A stretch of 64,000 nucleotides of DNA from Microvirga sp. VF16 (lineage in GTDB: Bacteria > Pseudomonadota > Alphaproteobacteria > Rhizobiales > Beijerinckiaceae). This document shows, one piece after another, positions 17,031-29,163 of this stretch. The notes under the pieces were generated by a model. That model was not told the origin of the DNA and ran no database searches. It saw only the letters and a program-made list of their open reading frames with translations. Positions within the stretch are counted from its first letter, which is position 1. Every line of letters begins with the position of its first letter. The position numbers and the translations under genes are program-made. The stretch spans positions 1,116,001 through 1,180,000 of the forward strand of contig NZ_CP069354.1 of NCBI RefSeq assembly GCF_016864375.1, written 5' to 3'.

Positions 17031-17897
17031 GTGCCCCATCGCAGCATCCTCGCCGTCGTCCTCTGGATGAGCGGCGCACTCGTCTCCTTCTCCGCAACGG
17101 CGATCGCGGTACGCGCGCTTGCGCCCACCTTCTCGATCTTCGAGATGCTGGCCGTTCGCAACGCCGCCGGAGTCCTGATCCTGCTTGTCCTTGCGCTCCT
17201 CAAACCGAACCTGCGGCCCGGGTTGAAGCCGCGCCGCTTCCCGCTGCATCTCGCGCGCAACGTCCTTCATTTTCTCGGCACGGACGGATGGGCTTTCGGC
17301 CTCACGCTTCTGCCGCTCGCAACCGTCTTCGCGCTTGAGTTCACCACGCCAGCCTGGGTAGCGCTGCTCGCGATTCCGCTGCTCAAAGAGCGGATGACGA
17401 GAGGGCGTCTGGTCGCCATCGTGCTTGGCTTCATCGGCATTCTCGTGATCCTGCGTCCGGGGCTGGAAACCTTGCAGCCGGCCAGTTTCCTGATGCTCGG
17501 CGTCGCTTTCAGCTTCGCCCTCGTGGCGATAATGACCAAGCGGTTGACGATGACCGAAAGCACCTTCTCGATCCTGTTCTTCATGAACCTGCTGCAACTT
17601 CCCATGAACCTCGCGGGGGTGAGCCGGGCCTTCTGGCTCCAGGTCCAACCGTCTCATGCCCTGGCCCTCATCGGCATCAGCGTCGGCGGTCTTCTCTCGC
17701 ATTACTGCATGACCAATGCGTATCGCCGGGGAGACGCCACCATGGTCGTGCCGTTGGACTTCATGCGCATCCCGCTGATCGCCTTCGTCGGCTGGCAGTT
17801 CTATGGCGAGGCGCTCGATCCTTACGTCTTCCTCGGCAGCGGCATCATCATCGTCGGTCTTCTCTACTCCCTGCATCGCGAGGCGAAATCCGCATGA
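17031..17897 (+). CDS. EamA/DMT-family transporter
   Basis: Drug/metabolite-superfamily membrane protein of about 288 residues with ten predicted helices in two EamA repeats. The first contains LEFTTPAWVALLAIPLLKE and the second ends with YGEALDPYVFLGSGIIIVG. The start is taken at GTG (VPHRSILAVVLWMSG); the frame is open upstream, but that part translates the palindromic repeat. Likely exporter of a small metabolite. Its stop overlaps the helicase start (ATGA), so the two form an operon of unclear logic. Confidence 0.88.
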   Translation: MPHRSILAVVLWMSGALVSFSATAIAVRALAPTFSIFEMLAVRNAAGVLILLVLALLKPNLRPGLKPRRFPLHLARNVLHFLGTDGWAFGLTLLPLATVFALEFTTPAWVALLAIPLLKERMTRGRLVAIVLGFIGILVILRPGLETLQPASFLMLGVAFSFALVAIMTKRLTMTESTFSILFFMNLLQLPMNLAGVSRAFWLQVQPSHALALIGISVGGLLSHYCMTNAYRRGDATMVVPLDFMRIPLIAFVGWQFYGEALDPYVFLGSGIIIVGLLYSLHREAKSA

Positions 17898-18985
17898 CCT
17901 GGTCGCCGCAACAGGACGCCGCCCTCAAAGCCGTCGCCGACTGGCTCCGCCGCGGTGACCGTCCGGTGTTCCGGCTTTTCGGATATGCCGGCACGGGCAA
18001 GACGACGCTCGCCAAGCACATCGCCGAGAACGTGGATGGCGAGGTGGCGTTCGGCGCCTATACCGGGAAGGCCGCGCTCGTTCTGCGCACCAAGGGCTGC
18101 ACCGATGCCTCGACGATTCATTCGATGATCTACCGCTCGCGGGAGTCGGATGAGAACGGCCCGCAATTCGTGCTCAACCGCCAGAGTCCGGCCTCCAAGG
18201 CCGACCTCATCGTCATCGACGAATGCTCCATGGTCGACGAGGAATTGGGACGCGATCTCCTGTCCTTCGGGCAGCCCGTTCTCGTGCTCGGCGATCCGGC
18301 GCAATTGCCGCCGGTCAAGGGCGGCGGCTTTTTCACGGAAGGCGAGCCCGACGTGATGCTCACGGAAGTGCATCGCCAAGCCAAGGATAATCCCATCATT
18401 CACCTCTCGATGCAGGTCCGGGAGGGCGGGCGGCTGGAGCCGGGGACCTATGGCGAGAGCCGCATCATCCGCCGCCGCGAGATCGACGCAGCCGCCGTCA
18501 TGGCAGCCGATCAGGTGCTGGTCGGATTGAACAAGACCCGGCGTCTCTACAACTCGCGACTGCGCGAATTGAACGGCTACCGCGATCCCATGCCGGCGGC
18601 CGGCGAGAAGCTCGTCTGCCTGCGCAACGACAAGACCAAGGGACTGCTCAACGGCGGCACCTGGACCATCCAGGCACTGCGCGGCATCCGCAACGATTTC
18701 ATCCGCATGGATGTGCTGCCCGACGACGATGCCCGCCGAAGGTCGGTGGAGGTCGCGGTGCACAAGGCCTTCTTCGAGGGAACGGAGGAAGAGGTGCCGT
18801 TCGTGCTGCGCAAGGAGTCCGACGAGTTCACCTATGGCTATGCGCTCACCGTGCACAAGGCACAGGGCTCGCAATGGGATGACCTCATGCTCTTCGACGA
18901 GTCCTATGCCTTCCGCGAGCATCGCAGCCGCTGGCTCTACACGGCTCTGACGCGGGCGGCCGAAAAGGTCACCGTGGTAATCTGA
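17894..18985 (+). CDS. RecD/Dda-like superfamily 1 helicase
   Basis: 363-residue ATPase. Walker A is GYAGTGKTT (30-38), Walker B is VIDECSMVDE (~105-115), and motif III is VLGDPAQLPPV. The UvrD-like C-terminal part holds YALTVHKAQGSQWDD and the arginine finger region LYTALTRA. It is much shorter than RecD and resembles stand-alone RecD2-like or phage Dda helicases (5'-3' DNA unwinding). It may act in DNA repair or replication restart. RecBC genes are not nearby. Translationally coupled to the EamA transporter. Confidence 0.9.
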   Translation: MTWSPQQDAALKAVADWLRRGDRPVFRLFGYAGTGKTTLAKHIAENVDGEVAFGAYTGKAALVLRTKGCTDASTIHSMIYRSRESDENGPQFVLNRQSPASKADLIVIDECSMVDEELGRDLLSFGQPVLVLGDPAQLPPVKGGGFFTEGEPDVMLTEVHRQAKDNPIIHLSMQVREGGRLEPGTYGESRIIRRREIDAAAVMAADQVLVGLNKTRRLYNSRLRELNGYRDPMPAAGEKLVCLRNDKTKGLLNGGTWTIQALRGIRNDFIRMDVLPDDDARRRSVEVAVHKAFFEGTEEEVPFVLRKESDEFTYGYALTVHKAQGSQWDDLMLFDESYAFREHRSRWLYTALTRAAEKVTVVI

Positions 18986-19063
18986 GCTCGGGCGCTCCGG
19001 AACCGGATCAAGCTTGAGCGCTTAATCTGTGCAGCTGAGCTTTATGACGTCAAAGGTGCCAAT

Positions 19064-19237
19064 ATGCTGAAATGGGCTCTGATCTTCCTTGTCGTGTCGC
19101 TGGTCGCCGGTGCTCTGGGTTTCACGGGCATCGCTTCCGGCGCCAAGACCATCGCCAAGATCCTGTTCGGCCTTTTCCTCCTCGCCTTCATTCTCCTGAT
19201 CCTCCTCGCCTGGGGGGCCGGCGAGCTGATCTTCTGA
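19064..19237 (+). CDS. DUF1328 small membrane protein (YtjA-like)
   Basis: 57 residues: [20 protein letters not shown] followed by [16 protein letters not shown] and a second helix [19 protein letters not shown]. This matches the DUF1328/UPF0391 family in length and sequence. Two membrane helices form a hairpin. No function is known; homologues are often stress-induced. It lies alone after the helicase gene and is followed by a long hairpin. Confidence 0.9.
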   Translation: MLKWALIFLVVSLVAGALGFTGIASGAKTIAKILFGLFLLAFILLILLAWGAGELIF

Positions 19238-19269
19238 CGAGCCTGTTCCTGTATCTTCACGTCGATCAG

Positions 19270-19302
19270 AAGCCGGTTCCGAGCTTTGCTCGGAACCGGC
19301 TT
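19270..19302. terminator. Long perfect hairpin after the DUF1328 gene
   Basis: Fifteen-base perfect arms (AAGCCGGTTCCGAGC and its complement) with a TTT loop. Only a short pyrimidine stretch follows, so termination is likely but not textbook. Confidence 0.6.
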
Positions 19303-19393
19303 ACGCATGCGCTGAATGCATGAAGTCCTTGCTCCCGTGGATCTGCCTTCTTCCGCATGGCCCGCTATAGGGACGCTTCAACTTTTCGTTTGA

Positions 19394-20548
<1,155 letters not shown>

Positions 20549-20560
20549 TCACAGGCGAGA

Positions 20561-20585
20561 AAGGCGGGCTTCGGCCCGCCTTTTT
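20561..20585 (+). terminator. Rho-independent terminator after the TakP-like gene
   Basis: Arms AAGGCGGGC / GCCCGCCTT with a TTCG tetraloop and a run of five T. Confidence 0.92.
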
Positions 20586-20587
20586 CT

Positions 20588-20918
20588 TGTGTTACCGGCA
20601 TGCCGTCGATGTTTCGCCGCCGGCGATTGCGCGCATAGACCTGCGACTTGTTCCAGGCTCGAATGTCCTCGAAGTTCGGTGAGCTGGGCTCCCAATCGCT
20701 ACCGCGCGCCCAGCCGTGATCCTGAGGATAATTGGCTGTCGAGGCCCGCACACCGGCGGGACTGTGCAGAAGCCGCGTCAGATCTGTCCTGGTTCAATCC
20801 GTCTCTGGGCGAGGTAGGGTCCATCGGGGCAGCTCGAGAGCGTTGCAGTTTCGAGGCAACCGGTGCAGTTGATGCGCGTTGCTATGAATAAGAAGGTTCG
20901 TTCCCCCTGGAGGGTCCG
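20588..20918. other. Intergenic stretch without a supported gene
   Basis: About 330 bases between the terminator and the next secreted-protein gene. A minus-strand frame covers part of it (about 20509-20751), but it runs into the TakP-like coding region and the terminator and has no ribosome site. No RNA gene or repeat was recognised. Confidence 0.4.
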
Positions 20919-21539
20919 GTGCACAGCGTAAGATCGTGGGGAGCATGGTCGGGCAGGCTAGCCATTTTGGCAGGGCTTGCCGTTGCTCCCGTGGCGCAGG
21001 CTGCGAACGATCCGCTCGACCGGATCGGCGGTCACGAGCCGATTCAGGCGCATTTCGATTCCACCACGCATCGGACTCGGGTCTCCGGCAAGGCCGCGCC
21101 GGATCTCTGCTTCTCTTTCTCATTGCCGGACGAGTGGCACCTCGCGGATACGAGCCTGAAGGCCGTTGTCTCAAATGCGGATCTCACAATCGATCTTCGC
21201 TCGGCCGAGGAGCTTCGCGACATGCCGCAATCCGATCTCGCGGCGCGCGATGCTGCTGTTTTGCAGCGGGATTACGAAGAGCTCCTCGGGCGTCCCGCGC
21301 AATCGGTGTCTCTGTCTTCCGATGCCGGAGCGATGCGCTGGTCCGCCACCTGGATCGATGCCAACCTGCCATCGGCCTCGCATGCCATGACGATCGAGAC
21401 CGTGATCGTACCGCTCTCGAGCGAATGGGTGCTCGAACTGTCCCTCTCCGGTGTCGCGACGCGGGAAGCCTACGATGCTCTTGCGCAGCACCTGCTGGTG
21501 CGATTGAAGGTGCAGGGCAGGGCGGCCTGCCAGAGCTGA
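20919..21539 (+). CDS. Hypothetical secreted protein
   Basis: 206 residues from a GTG start with CTGGAGGG in front. An N-terminal signal peptide is clear (hydrophobic LAILAGLAVAPVAQAA, cleavage near residue 28). The mature part begins NDPLDRIGGHEPIQAHF and has two Cys (~63 and the penultimate position). I do not recognise a family. The mature sequence alternates polar and hydrophobic residues as in beta-rich periplasmic proteins. It precedes arsC by 84 bases on the same strand, with no evident functional link. Confidence 0.75.
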   Translation: MHSVRSWGAWSGRLAILAGLAVAPVAQAANDPLDRIGGHEPIQAHFDSTTHRTRVSGKAAPDLCFSFSLPDEWHLADTSLKAVVSNADLTIDLRSAEELRDMPQSDLAARDAAVLQRDYEELLGRPAQSVSLSSDAGAMRWSATWIDANLPSASHAMTIETVIVPLSSEWVLELSLSGVATREAYDALAQHLLVRLKVQGRAACQS

Positions 21540-21623
21540 CCTTTCGCGAGGGACATTCGCCGCTGGCCTTCCTTGATGCACAATGGCATGCCCGAACCGG
21601 GCCTTCGATTGTCAGGATAAGTC

Positions 21624-22049
21624 ATGGACGTGATTATCTACCACAACCCGCAATGCGGGACCTCCCGCAACACCTTGGGGCTGATCCGCAATGCCGGGAT
21701 CGAGCCGCACATCGTCGAATATGTGAAGACGCCGCCGACGCGCCTGCTCCTGCGCCAGCTGATCGAGCGGATGGGATTGAGCGTCCGCGATGTGATCCGC
21801 GAAAAGGGAACGCCCTATGCGGAACTCGGGCTTGATGATCCCTCCTTAAGCGACGATCAGCTACTCGATGCGATGATGGCGCACCCGGTCCTGATCAACC
21901 GCCCCATCGTGGTCACGCCCAAGGGAGTGCGCCTGTGCCGTCCGTCCGAGACGGTGATCGACATCCTGCCGCCGCAGCAGGGCGAATTCGTCAAGGAAGA
22001 CGGCGAGCCGGTGGTCGATGCCACCGGACGCCGCATCGGTTTGGCATAG
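21624..22049 (+). CDS. arsC: Arsenate reductase, glutaredoxin-coupled (ArsC)
   Basis: 141 residues. Catalytic Cys11 lies in HNPQCGTSRNTL; the substrate-binding arginines of the family are in the VLINRPIV region (~Arg93) and near Arg106. Reduces arsenate to arsenite with glutathione and glutaredoxin. The C-terminal tail (PPQQGEFVKEDGEPVVDATG) is also found in other alphaproteobacterial ArsC. No arsR, arsB or acr3 lies nearby. The downstream MFS gene converges on it. Confidence 0.95.
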   Translation: MDVIIYHNPQCGTSRNTLGLIRNAGIEPHIVEYVKTPPTRLLLRQLIERMGLSVRDVIREKGTPYAELGLDDPSLSDDQLLDAMMAHPVLINRPIVVTPKGVRLCRPSETVIDILPPQQGEFVKEDGEPVVDATGRRIGLA

Positions 22050-22094
22050 ACTTCCAGGGAACGAGTGGTTGCGCCGCCGCTCAGCCGGCGGCGC

Positions 22095-23330
22095 TCATGG
22101 CGCCTCCAGCTGCGTTCCGACGGGAACGACAGGCTCCGGGACGAAGCTCTCCTTTTCCTCCTGCGGAGGAGCGGCGCGCTGCAGGCTGCGATAGGCGCCC
22201 CAGATCGCCATGAGAGCCTGGGCGACGATGACGACATAGAGGAGGCCCAGCCGTCCGAACTCCGTCATCATCATGCCTGAGATCACCGGCCCGATCGCTG
22301 CGCCCACGCCTTGCAGGATCAGAAGACCGCCGGCAGCGGCGACGAACTCGCCGGGCTTCACCATGTCGTTCACATGCGCCGTGACGATGCTGTAGGTCGG
22401 GATCACGCTGCCGCCGAAAACGGCGACATAGATGAAAAGCAGCCATACAGGCCCTATTGCCGGTACGAAGTGAATGAGCACAAACAGGATCGCCGCCGCC
22501 ATGCCCGAGGCGCCGATGATCACGTGGCGCCGGTCCATGCGGTCCGAGAGCCAGCCGAGAGGATAGGTGGTGGCAAAGCCGCCCAGCGTGCCGCAGGCCA
22601 TGAAGATGGCGATCTCCGTCGTGTCCAGCCCGCGCTCCTGTGCCCAGATCGGGCCGAGCGCGAAGAACGAACTCGTGGTGATGCCGCACAGAACCGCAGC
22701 CACCACGCCGAAGGGCGATTGCCGGTAGAGCTGCATCAGGTTGATCCTGGTGTCGCTGACCGCATGAGCCGGCGCGGTCGCCCGCGACAGGGCCGTGGGC
22801 ACGAGAGCCAGCGAAATGAGGATGGCGACGAAGCAGAACAATCGATAGCCGTGCGGATCGCCTGCGGGCAGGAGCATCTGCCCGCCGATCCCGGCGATCA
22901 AGCCAGTCATCCCATACACGCTGAGAATCTGCCCGCGTGTCTGTGCATTGACGGAGGCGTTGAGCCAGCTTTCGACAACGATGAACAAGCCGGCAAAGCA
23001 GAAACCGGTCACCGCGCGCGCGACGATCCAGACGGCCGGGCTGATCGCGAGCAGATGCAGCAGGGCGGTCGAGGCGGCGATCGCGGCCAGCGCCGCAAAG
23101 GTCCGCGTATGGCCGACCTGCTGGATCACGCGGCCGGCTCCAAGCGAGCCGACGACGATGCCGACCCAGAAGGCCGCGCCCACGGCCCCGATCTGCGTCG
23201 GCGTGAACTGCTCGATGCTCCCGCGCACGCTGAGCAGGGTGCCCTGCAGGGTATTGCCGATCTGCATGAGGGCATAGCCGAGAAGAAGTGCAAAGAGGGT
23301 CGGCAGCGTGGCCCGCAGGGACGAAGACAT
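22095..23330 (-). CDS. MFS transporter, YcaD-like
   Basis: 411 residues with twelve predicted membrane helices. The MFS loop motif between helices 2 and 3 reads GSLGAGRVIQQVGHTRTF, and the second-half equivalent is GWLSDRMDRRHVI. The WLNASVNAQTRGQILSVYGM region is characteristic of the YcaD-like subfamily. The start is set at the ATG with CAGGAGAGCCC in front; the longer frame lacks a site. Substrate unknown. The C-terminal 30 residues are a cytoplasmic Glu/Pro-rich tail. Confidence 0.88.
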   Translation of the reverse strand: MSSSLRATLPTLFALLLGYALMQIGNTLQGTLLSVRGSIEQFTPTQIGAVGAAFWVGIVVGSLGAGRVIQQVGHTRTFAALAAIAASTALLHLLAISPAVWIVARAVTGFCFAGLFIVVESWLNASVNAQTRGQILSVYGMTGLIAGIGGQMLLPAGDPHGYRLFCFVAILISLALVPTALSRATAPAHAVSDTRINLMQLYRQSPFGVVAAVLCGITTSSFFALGPIWAQERGLDTTEIAIFMACGTLGGFATTYPLGWLSDRMDRRHVIIGASGMAAAILFVLIHFVPAIGPVWLLFIYVAVFGGSVIPTYSIVTAHVNDMVKPGEFVAAAGGLLILQGVGAAIGPVISGMMMTEFGRLGLLYVVIVAQALMAIWGAYRSLQRAAPPQEEKESFVPEPVVPVGTQLEAP

Positions 23331-23529
23331 GGGCTCTCCTGTGATGTGAGATCCTGTGGTTCGGAGATGCGGTTGGCGAGAGGTTCGGTCTGGACGATAT
23401 GGGCATGCCGAAGCCCGGCATCCGAAGATCCCGTACTCCAGCATATGACTAGTCGTCAGACCAAAGCCCCGTGCCTGGGTTGAACTCTGGGAGGGAGGGC
23501 AGGTTCCAGAACTCAGTGTTGCAGTGCAA

Positions 23530-23569
23530 ACGATAAAAGAAAGGCCCAGCTCGATGTGGAGCTGGGCCT
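23530..23569 (-). terminator. Rho-independent terminator of lepA
   Basis: On the minus strand an eleven-base stem AGGCCCAGCTC / GAGCTGGGCCT with a six-base loop is followed by TTTCTTTTAT. It lies 38 bases after the lepA stop. Confidence 0.9.
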
Positions 23570-23607
23570 GTCACATTTTGCAGCGAAAGCCGCGATGGCC
23601 TTTTCCT

Positions 23608-25413
<1,806 letters not shown>

Positions 25414-25569
25414 AATTCTGCAGATATAAGAATGTTCAGGCCGCAATAGCAGGGTGGCCCCTCAAAGCCAAGGGAGGCCAGTGTCGCGTGCCGGCATGGG
25501 ATTTCCGTCGCCAATAGCCCGTCGCGCCCTATCCTCCTGTTGGAGAGGGCACCAATCCGGGAAGCCGCC

Positions 25570-26937
25570 ATGGCCGGAACTCCAGTCATTACCGAAGGCG
25601 CGGACAACCTTGGCGCAACGGGGCGCCCCGAGCTTCACCGCTCCATCGGTCCGGCCCAAATGGCGCTCTATGGGCTCGGCAGCATGCTGGGCTCCGGGGT
25701 CTACGGCCTGATCGGGCAGGCGGCCGGGCAGGTGGGCAATGCGGTTTGGCTCGCCTTTCTGGTGGCGCTGGTGGCGGCGCTCCTGACCGCCTTCACCTAT
25801 GCGTCGCTCGGCTCGCGCTATCCGAGGGCCGGCGGCGCGGCCTATATCGCGGAGCGGGCCTATCGCTCGCCGCTCATCGGGTTCGTGGTCGGGTTGGCAG
25901 TGGCCTGCTCGTCCCTCACTTCCGTTGCCACCCAGTCCCGGGTTTTTGCCGCCAATCTCGCCTCCTTGACCGGAAGCAGCAACCAGACGGCTGTTTTCCT
26001 GGCGCTCGGCTTCCTGCTGCTCCTGACCGGATTGGTGCTGCGCGGCATCCGCGAATCCATGTGGGTCAACGTGCTGTGCACCTGCATCGAGGCAGGCGGC
26101 CTTCTGCTCGTGGTGGCGGTGGGGATCAGCTATTGGGGCAGCGTCGATCTTCTGGAGACGCCACCGCCGGGCGAGGGCGCGAGCGATGTGATGATGCTCC
26201 TCGTGCTCCAGGGCGCGGTGCTCACCTTTTTCTCCTTCCTCGGCTTCGAGGATACCCTCAACGTGGCCGAGGAGTGCCGCGAGCCGCAGCGCACCGTTCC
26301 CATCGGGTTGATCGCCGCCATGGCCATGGCGGCGGTGATCTACGTGGCGGTGGCGATCACGGCGGTTTCCGTGCTGCCCTGGCGGGAACTCGCGGCGGCG
26401 CCCGGTCCTCTGACGGCCGTGATGGAAAAGGCCGCCCCCTGGCTGCCGCCCGTCGTCTATGGAGCGATTACGCTGTTTGCCGTCGCCAATACGGCTCTCG
26501 TGAATTACGTAACCGCGTCACGGCTGGCCTATGGCATGTCCCATCAGGGCCTGTTGCCGTCATGGCTTGGCCGTGTCCATGCCGCAAGGCGCACGCCGCA
26601 TCTGGCGATCCTTGCCATGTTCGTGATCGTGACGCCGCTCGCTCTGATCGGAACCATCGGCCAGTTGGCCGCCGCGACCGTGCTCCTGCTGCTCCTGGTC
26701 TTCGCGCTCATGAACGGAGCGCTGGTGCTGTTGAAGAACAGGGAGGGGGAACTGCGCGGGCGCTTCGAGATCCCGCTGATTCTGCCGCTTCTCGGCAGTT
26801 TCGTCTGTGCGGCTCTTGTGATCGTGCGGGTGGTGACCGGCGACTGGCGCGCGCCAGCCATTGCAGGAGCGCTGCTTGCCGGGATTTTCCTGCTCTATGC
26901 GCTGTACCGGCCTAAGACGAAACGGCGCGTAGCTTAG
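25570..26937 (+). CDS. APC-family amino acid permease
   Basis: About 455 residues with twelve predicted helices. The helix-1 motif is GLGSMLGSGVYGLIGQAAGQ, and the second conserved loop is FLGFEDTLNVAEECREPQRT, matching the amino acid-polyamine-organocation family. The start is uncertain: an in-frame TTG lies ten codons upstream with GGAG inside the coding part; I prefer the ATG (MAGTPVITEGAD). Substrate not determinable. Divergent from lepA across a short gap. Confidence 0.9.
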   Translation: MAGTPVITEGADNLGATGRPELHRSIGPAQMALYGLGSMLGSGVYGLIGQAAGQVGNAVWLAFLVALVAALLTAFTYASLGSRYPRAGGAAYIAERAYRSPLIGFVVGLAVACSSLTSVATQSRVFAANLASLTGSSNQTAVFLALGFLLLLTGLVLRGIRESMWVNVLCTCIEAGGLLLVVAVGISYWGSVDLLETPPPGEGASDVMMLLVLQGAVLTFFSFLGFEDTLNVAEECREPQRTVPIGLIAAMAMAAVIYVAVAITAVSVLPWRELAAAPGPLTAVMEKAAPWLPPVVYGAITLFAVANTALVNYVTASRLAYGMSHQGLLPSWLGRVHAARRTPHLAILAMFVIVTPLALIGTIGQLAAATVLLLLLVFALMNGALVLLKNREGELRGRFEIPLILPLLGSFVCAALVIVRVVTGDWRAPAIAGALLAGIFLLYALYRPKTKRRVA

Positions 26938-27049
26938 CAAGTCAGGCTTTTGCTGTTAACTATTCCTTAATTTTGACCGTGCTCCCGCTTCATTCCCCAC
27001 CGTCATCGTCTAAGGTGGCCGGCACAGATATCTGCAAAAAGACGATGCC

Positions 27050-27379
27050 GTGCTCTACCCGCTGACACAGAACCCGAACTTTCGCGTCCTGGACGCCATC
27101 GGGCGGGATTTTGCCACGCATCCGCCATCGCCACCGCCGCCCTTGTTCGGGCCCAGGACGGGGCAGCCGCGAAGCGCCGAGGACATCGCTTTTGAGGGTG
27201 GGTTCAGCAGTCTCAGCGACATGCTGTGCCGCATCGCGGAGGTCGATCTGTCCCGATACTCGCAATCGGCGGCCCTGAGGCAGTGGTATTATACGGATGG
27301 ATCCAAGGGCGGGCTCCAGGCCATGATCAATGCCCAGTACCGATTTTTTGCACCGGACCTGTCGGCCGAGAGCGCCTGA
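27050..27379 (+). CDS. Hypothetical protein, 109 residues
   Basis: GTG start; the translation is MLYPLTQNPNFRVLDAIGRD, then a Pro-rich loop (PPSPPPPLFGP) and a C-terminal half with SDMLCRIAEVDLSRYSQSAA. It looks like a soluble protein with normal codon use, but I know no family. No clear Shine-Dalgarno sequence. It could be a genuine lineage-specific gene. Confidence 0.5.
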   Translation: MLYPLTQNPNFRVLDAIGRDFATHPPSPPPPLFGPRTGQPRSAEDIAFEGGFSSLSDMLCRIAEVDLSRYSQSAALRQWYYTDGSKGGLQAMINAQYRFFAPDLSAESA

Positions 27380-27592
27380 GCCTCGATCAGCGGAGCCGTT
27401 CTACGATTGCCCGGATGCGGATTGAAAACCGTCGATCCCCAGGAGAGTTTGCCTGAGGCAATCCTCCTCTGTTTTTCGTCTCTGTTTTCGCTACATACGA
27501 GACTTCCGCATCGGAAGTGCAATGCGCATGGCTGCCAGACGCGGCTGCGCGGCATTTCCCGAAAACAGCCTTTCATCATTGGAGACACGATC

Positions 27593-28579
27593 GTGACCAA
27601 CACAACCCGACGCCAAGCGCTGCTCCTCGGCGGTGCCCTTCTGGGTGGAACGGCCCTCGGTCTGACGCCGGCCGCGGCTCAGACCTTCCCGACCCGTCCG
27701 ATCACCATGGTCGTGCCCTTCGCGGCCGGCGGCTCCACAGACGTGGTCGCCCGCATCATCGCGCAGAAGATGTCGGAAGGACTGGGCCAGCAGGTGATCG
27801 TCGAAAACGTGGCCGGTGCCGGCGGCAGCACGGGTGCGGCCCGCGTCGCCAAGGCAGAGCCCGACGGCTACACGATTTTGATGGGCACAGTGGCGACTCA
27901 TGCGCTCAACCCGCTCATGCTCAAGCGCAAGCCCTACGATGCCGTGACGGATTTCGCACCCGTATCGCTGCTTGTGATCGTGCCGAATGTGCTCGTGGTT
28001 CATCCGAGCCTGCCGGCCAAGACGGTGCCGGAACTGATCGCGCTCCTGAAGGCCGATCCTGCGAAGTACAATTACGCTTCTTCGGGTGTGGGCACGCCGC
28101 TGCATCTGTCGGGCGAGCTGTTCAAGAGCATGGCCAAGGTGTCGGCGCAGCACATCGCCTATCGCGGCTCCGGACCTGCCCTGAACGACGTGGTGGCCGG
28201 TCAGGTGCCGATCATGTTCGATAACCTGCCGTCCGCTTCTGAATTCATCAAGGCCGGCACGTTGCGCGGGATCGCCGTGACGACGAAGGAGCGTGCTCCG
28301 TCCTTCCCGGACATGCCGACAATCGCCGAATCGCTGCCGGGCTACGAGACCTACACGTGGAATGCGGTGTTTGCGCCGCCCAAGACCCCGAAAGAGATCG
28401 TGGATCGCCTGAACGCCGAGGCGCTCAAGGCCGTGAAGGATCCGGCCGTGCAGGAGCGACTCAAGACCTTCAGCGCGACCGTGGTCGGCTCGACGCCGGA
28501 GGCTCTGGGTGAGCACGTCAAGACCGAGATCGCGAAGTGGACTCCGGTGGTCAAGGAAGCCGGCGTTCAGATCGACTGA
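27593..28579 (+). CDS. Tripartite tricarboxylate transporter binding protein (TctC/Bug family, orphan)
   Basis: 328 residues from a GTG start with GGAGACACGATC in front. The signal peptide (MTNTTRRQALLLGGALLGG) has an RR pair and is cleaved near residue 29. Family signatures are FPTRPITMVVPFAAGGSTDV, then NVAGAGGSTGAARVAKAEPD and a region with HIAYRGSGPALNDVVAGQVP. It binds a carboxylate ligand. No TctA or TctB membrane genes are adjacent, as is usual for the large Bug families of soil bacteria. Confidence 0.93.
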   Translation: MTNTTRRQALLLGGALLGGTALGLTPAAAQTFPTRPITMVVPFAAGGSTDVVARIIAQKMSEGLGQQVIVENVAGAGGSTGAARVAKAEPDGYTILMGTVATHALNPLMLKRKPYDAVTDFAPVSLLVIVPNVLVVHPSLPAKTVPELIALLKADPAKYNYASSGVGTPLHLSGELFKSMAKVSAQHIAYRGSGPALNDVVAGQVPIMFDNLPSASEFIKAGTLRGIAVTTKERAPSFPDMPTIAESLPGYETYTWNAVFAPPKTPKEIVDRLNAEALKAVKDPAVQERLKTFSATVVGSTPEALGEHVKTEIAKWTPVVKEAGVQID

Positions 28580-28587
28580 TCAAGAAC

Positions 28588-28625
28588 ATCGATCCCAGAA
28601 GTGGACGCCCACTTCTGGGATCGAT
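28588..28625. repeat. Family A palindromic element
   Basis: Seventeen-base perfect arms ATCGATCCCAGAAGTGG and complement, spacer ACGC. It lies 8 bases after the TctC-type stop and in front of the convergent gene, so it may also end transcription. Confidence 0.85.
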
Positions 28626-28637
28626 CGGGACGAGCAC

Positions 28638-29042
28638 TTAGCGAGCGCACTCGACGGGAACGCGCTGTTCGGTTCCCGGAACGAGGACGGTGCGGCACGG
28701 AATACCGTTGATCGTCCGAATTTCATGCGGAGCGGCCGTCGGGAAGGCAGATGCCGGTGTGCCCGACACGGGAGCTCCGGCGGGCGGGCCGACGAGGACG
28801 CTGCCGGTCGTCGTCGGATCCATGCCGACGATGCCGGCCGAGCTGGCGCATTGAACCGGAATGCGCGCGTTGCTCTGCCTGTCAAGAATGGTGCGGCAGG
28901 GAACGCCGTTGATCATCTGGATTTCGTGCGGAGCGGCGTTCGGAAATGGAGAGCCGGGCGTGCCGCTGGTCTGGGCCTGGGCCGAGCCGATAGCCCCGAG
29001 CATCATGAGCCCGGCACTGGCGATGATTGTCGCTGTCTTCAA
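28638..29042 (-). CDS. Secreted protein with two tandem Cys-containing repeats
   Basis: About 134 residues from a TTG start with AGAGGAGGTTTCC in front (an ATG lies 12 codons upstream but without a site). The signal peptide ends near AQAQ. The mature protein is two similar ~42-residue units: each begins SGTP.S.FP.AAPHEI, continues INGxPCRT and ends PVxCA. Each unit has two Cys, probably one disulfide. The linker (DPTTTGSVLVGPPAG) is low complexity. Function unknown; duplication of a small extracellular domain is evident. Confidence 0.75.
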   Translation of the reverse strand: MKTATIIASAGLMMLGAIGSAQAQTSGTPGSPFPNAAPHEIQMINGVPCRTILDRQSNARIPVQCASSAGIVGMDPTTTGSVLVGPPAGAPVSGTPASAFPTAAPHEIRTINGIPCRTVLVPGTEQRVPVECAR

Positions 29043-29163
29043 GGAAACCTCCTCTATCGATGGGAACAAAGACCGCATTCGCGGACAGGAGATTTAACGC
29101 CTGAAGCGGAGATGGTTCCCTTATATCGCAGCATCCGGCGGGTTCATGGTCCCGATAGGGAGC

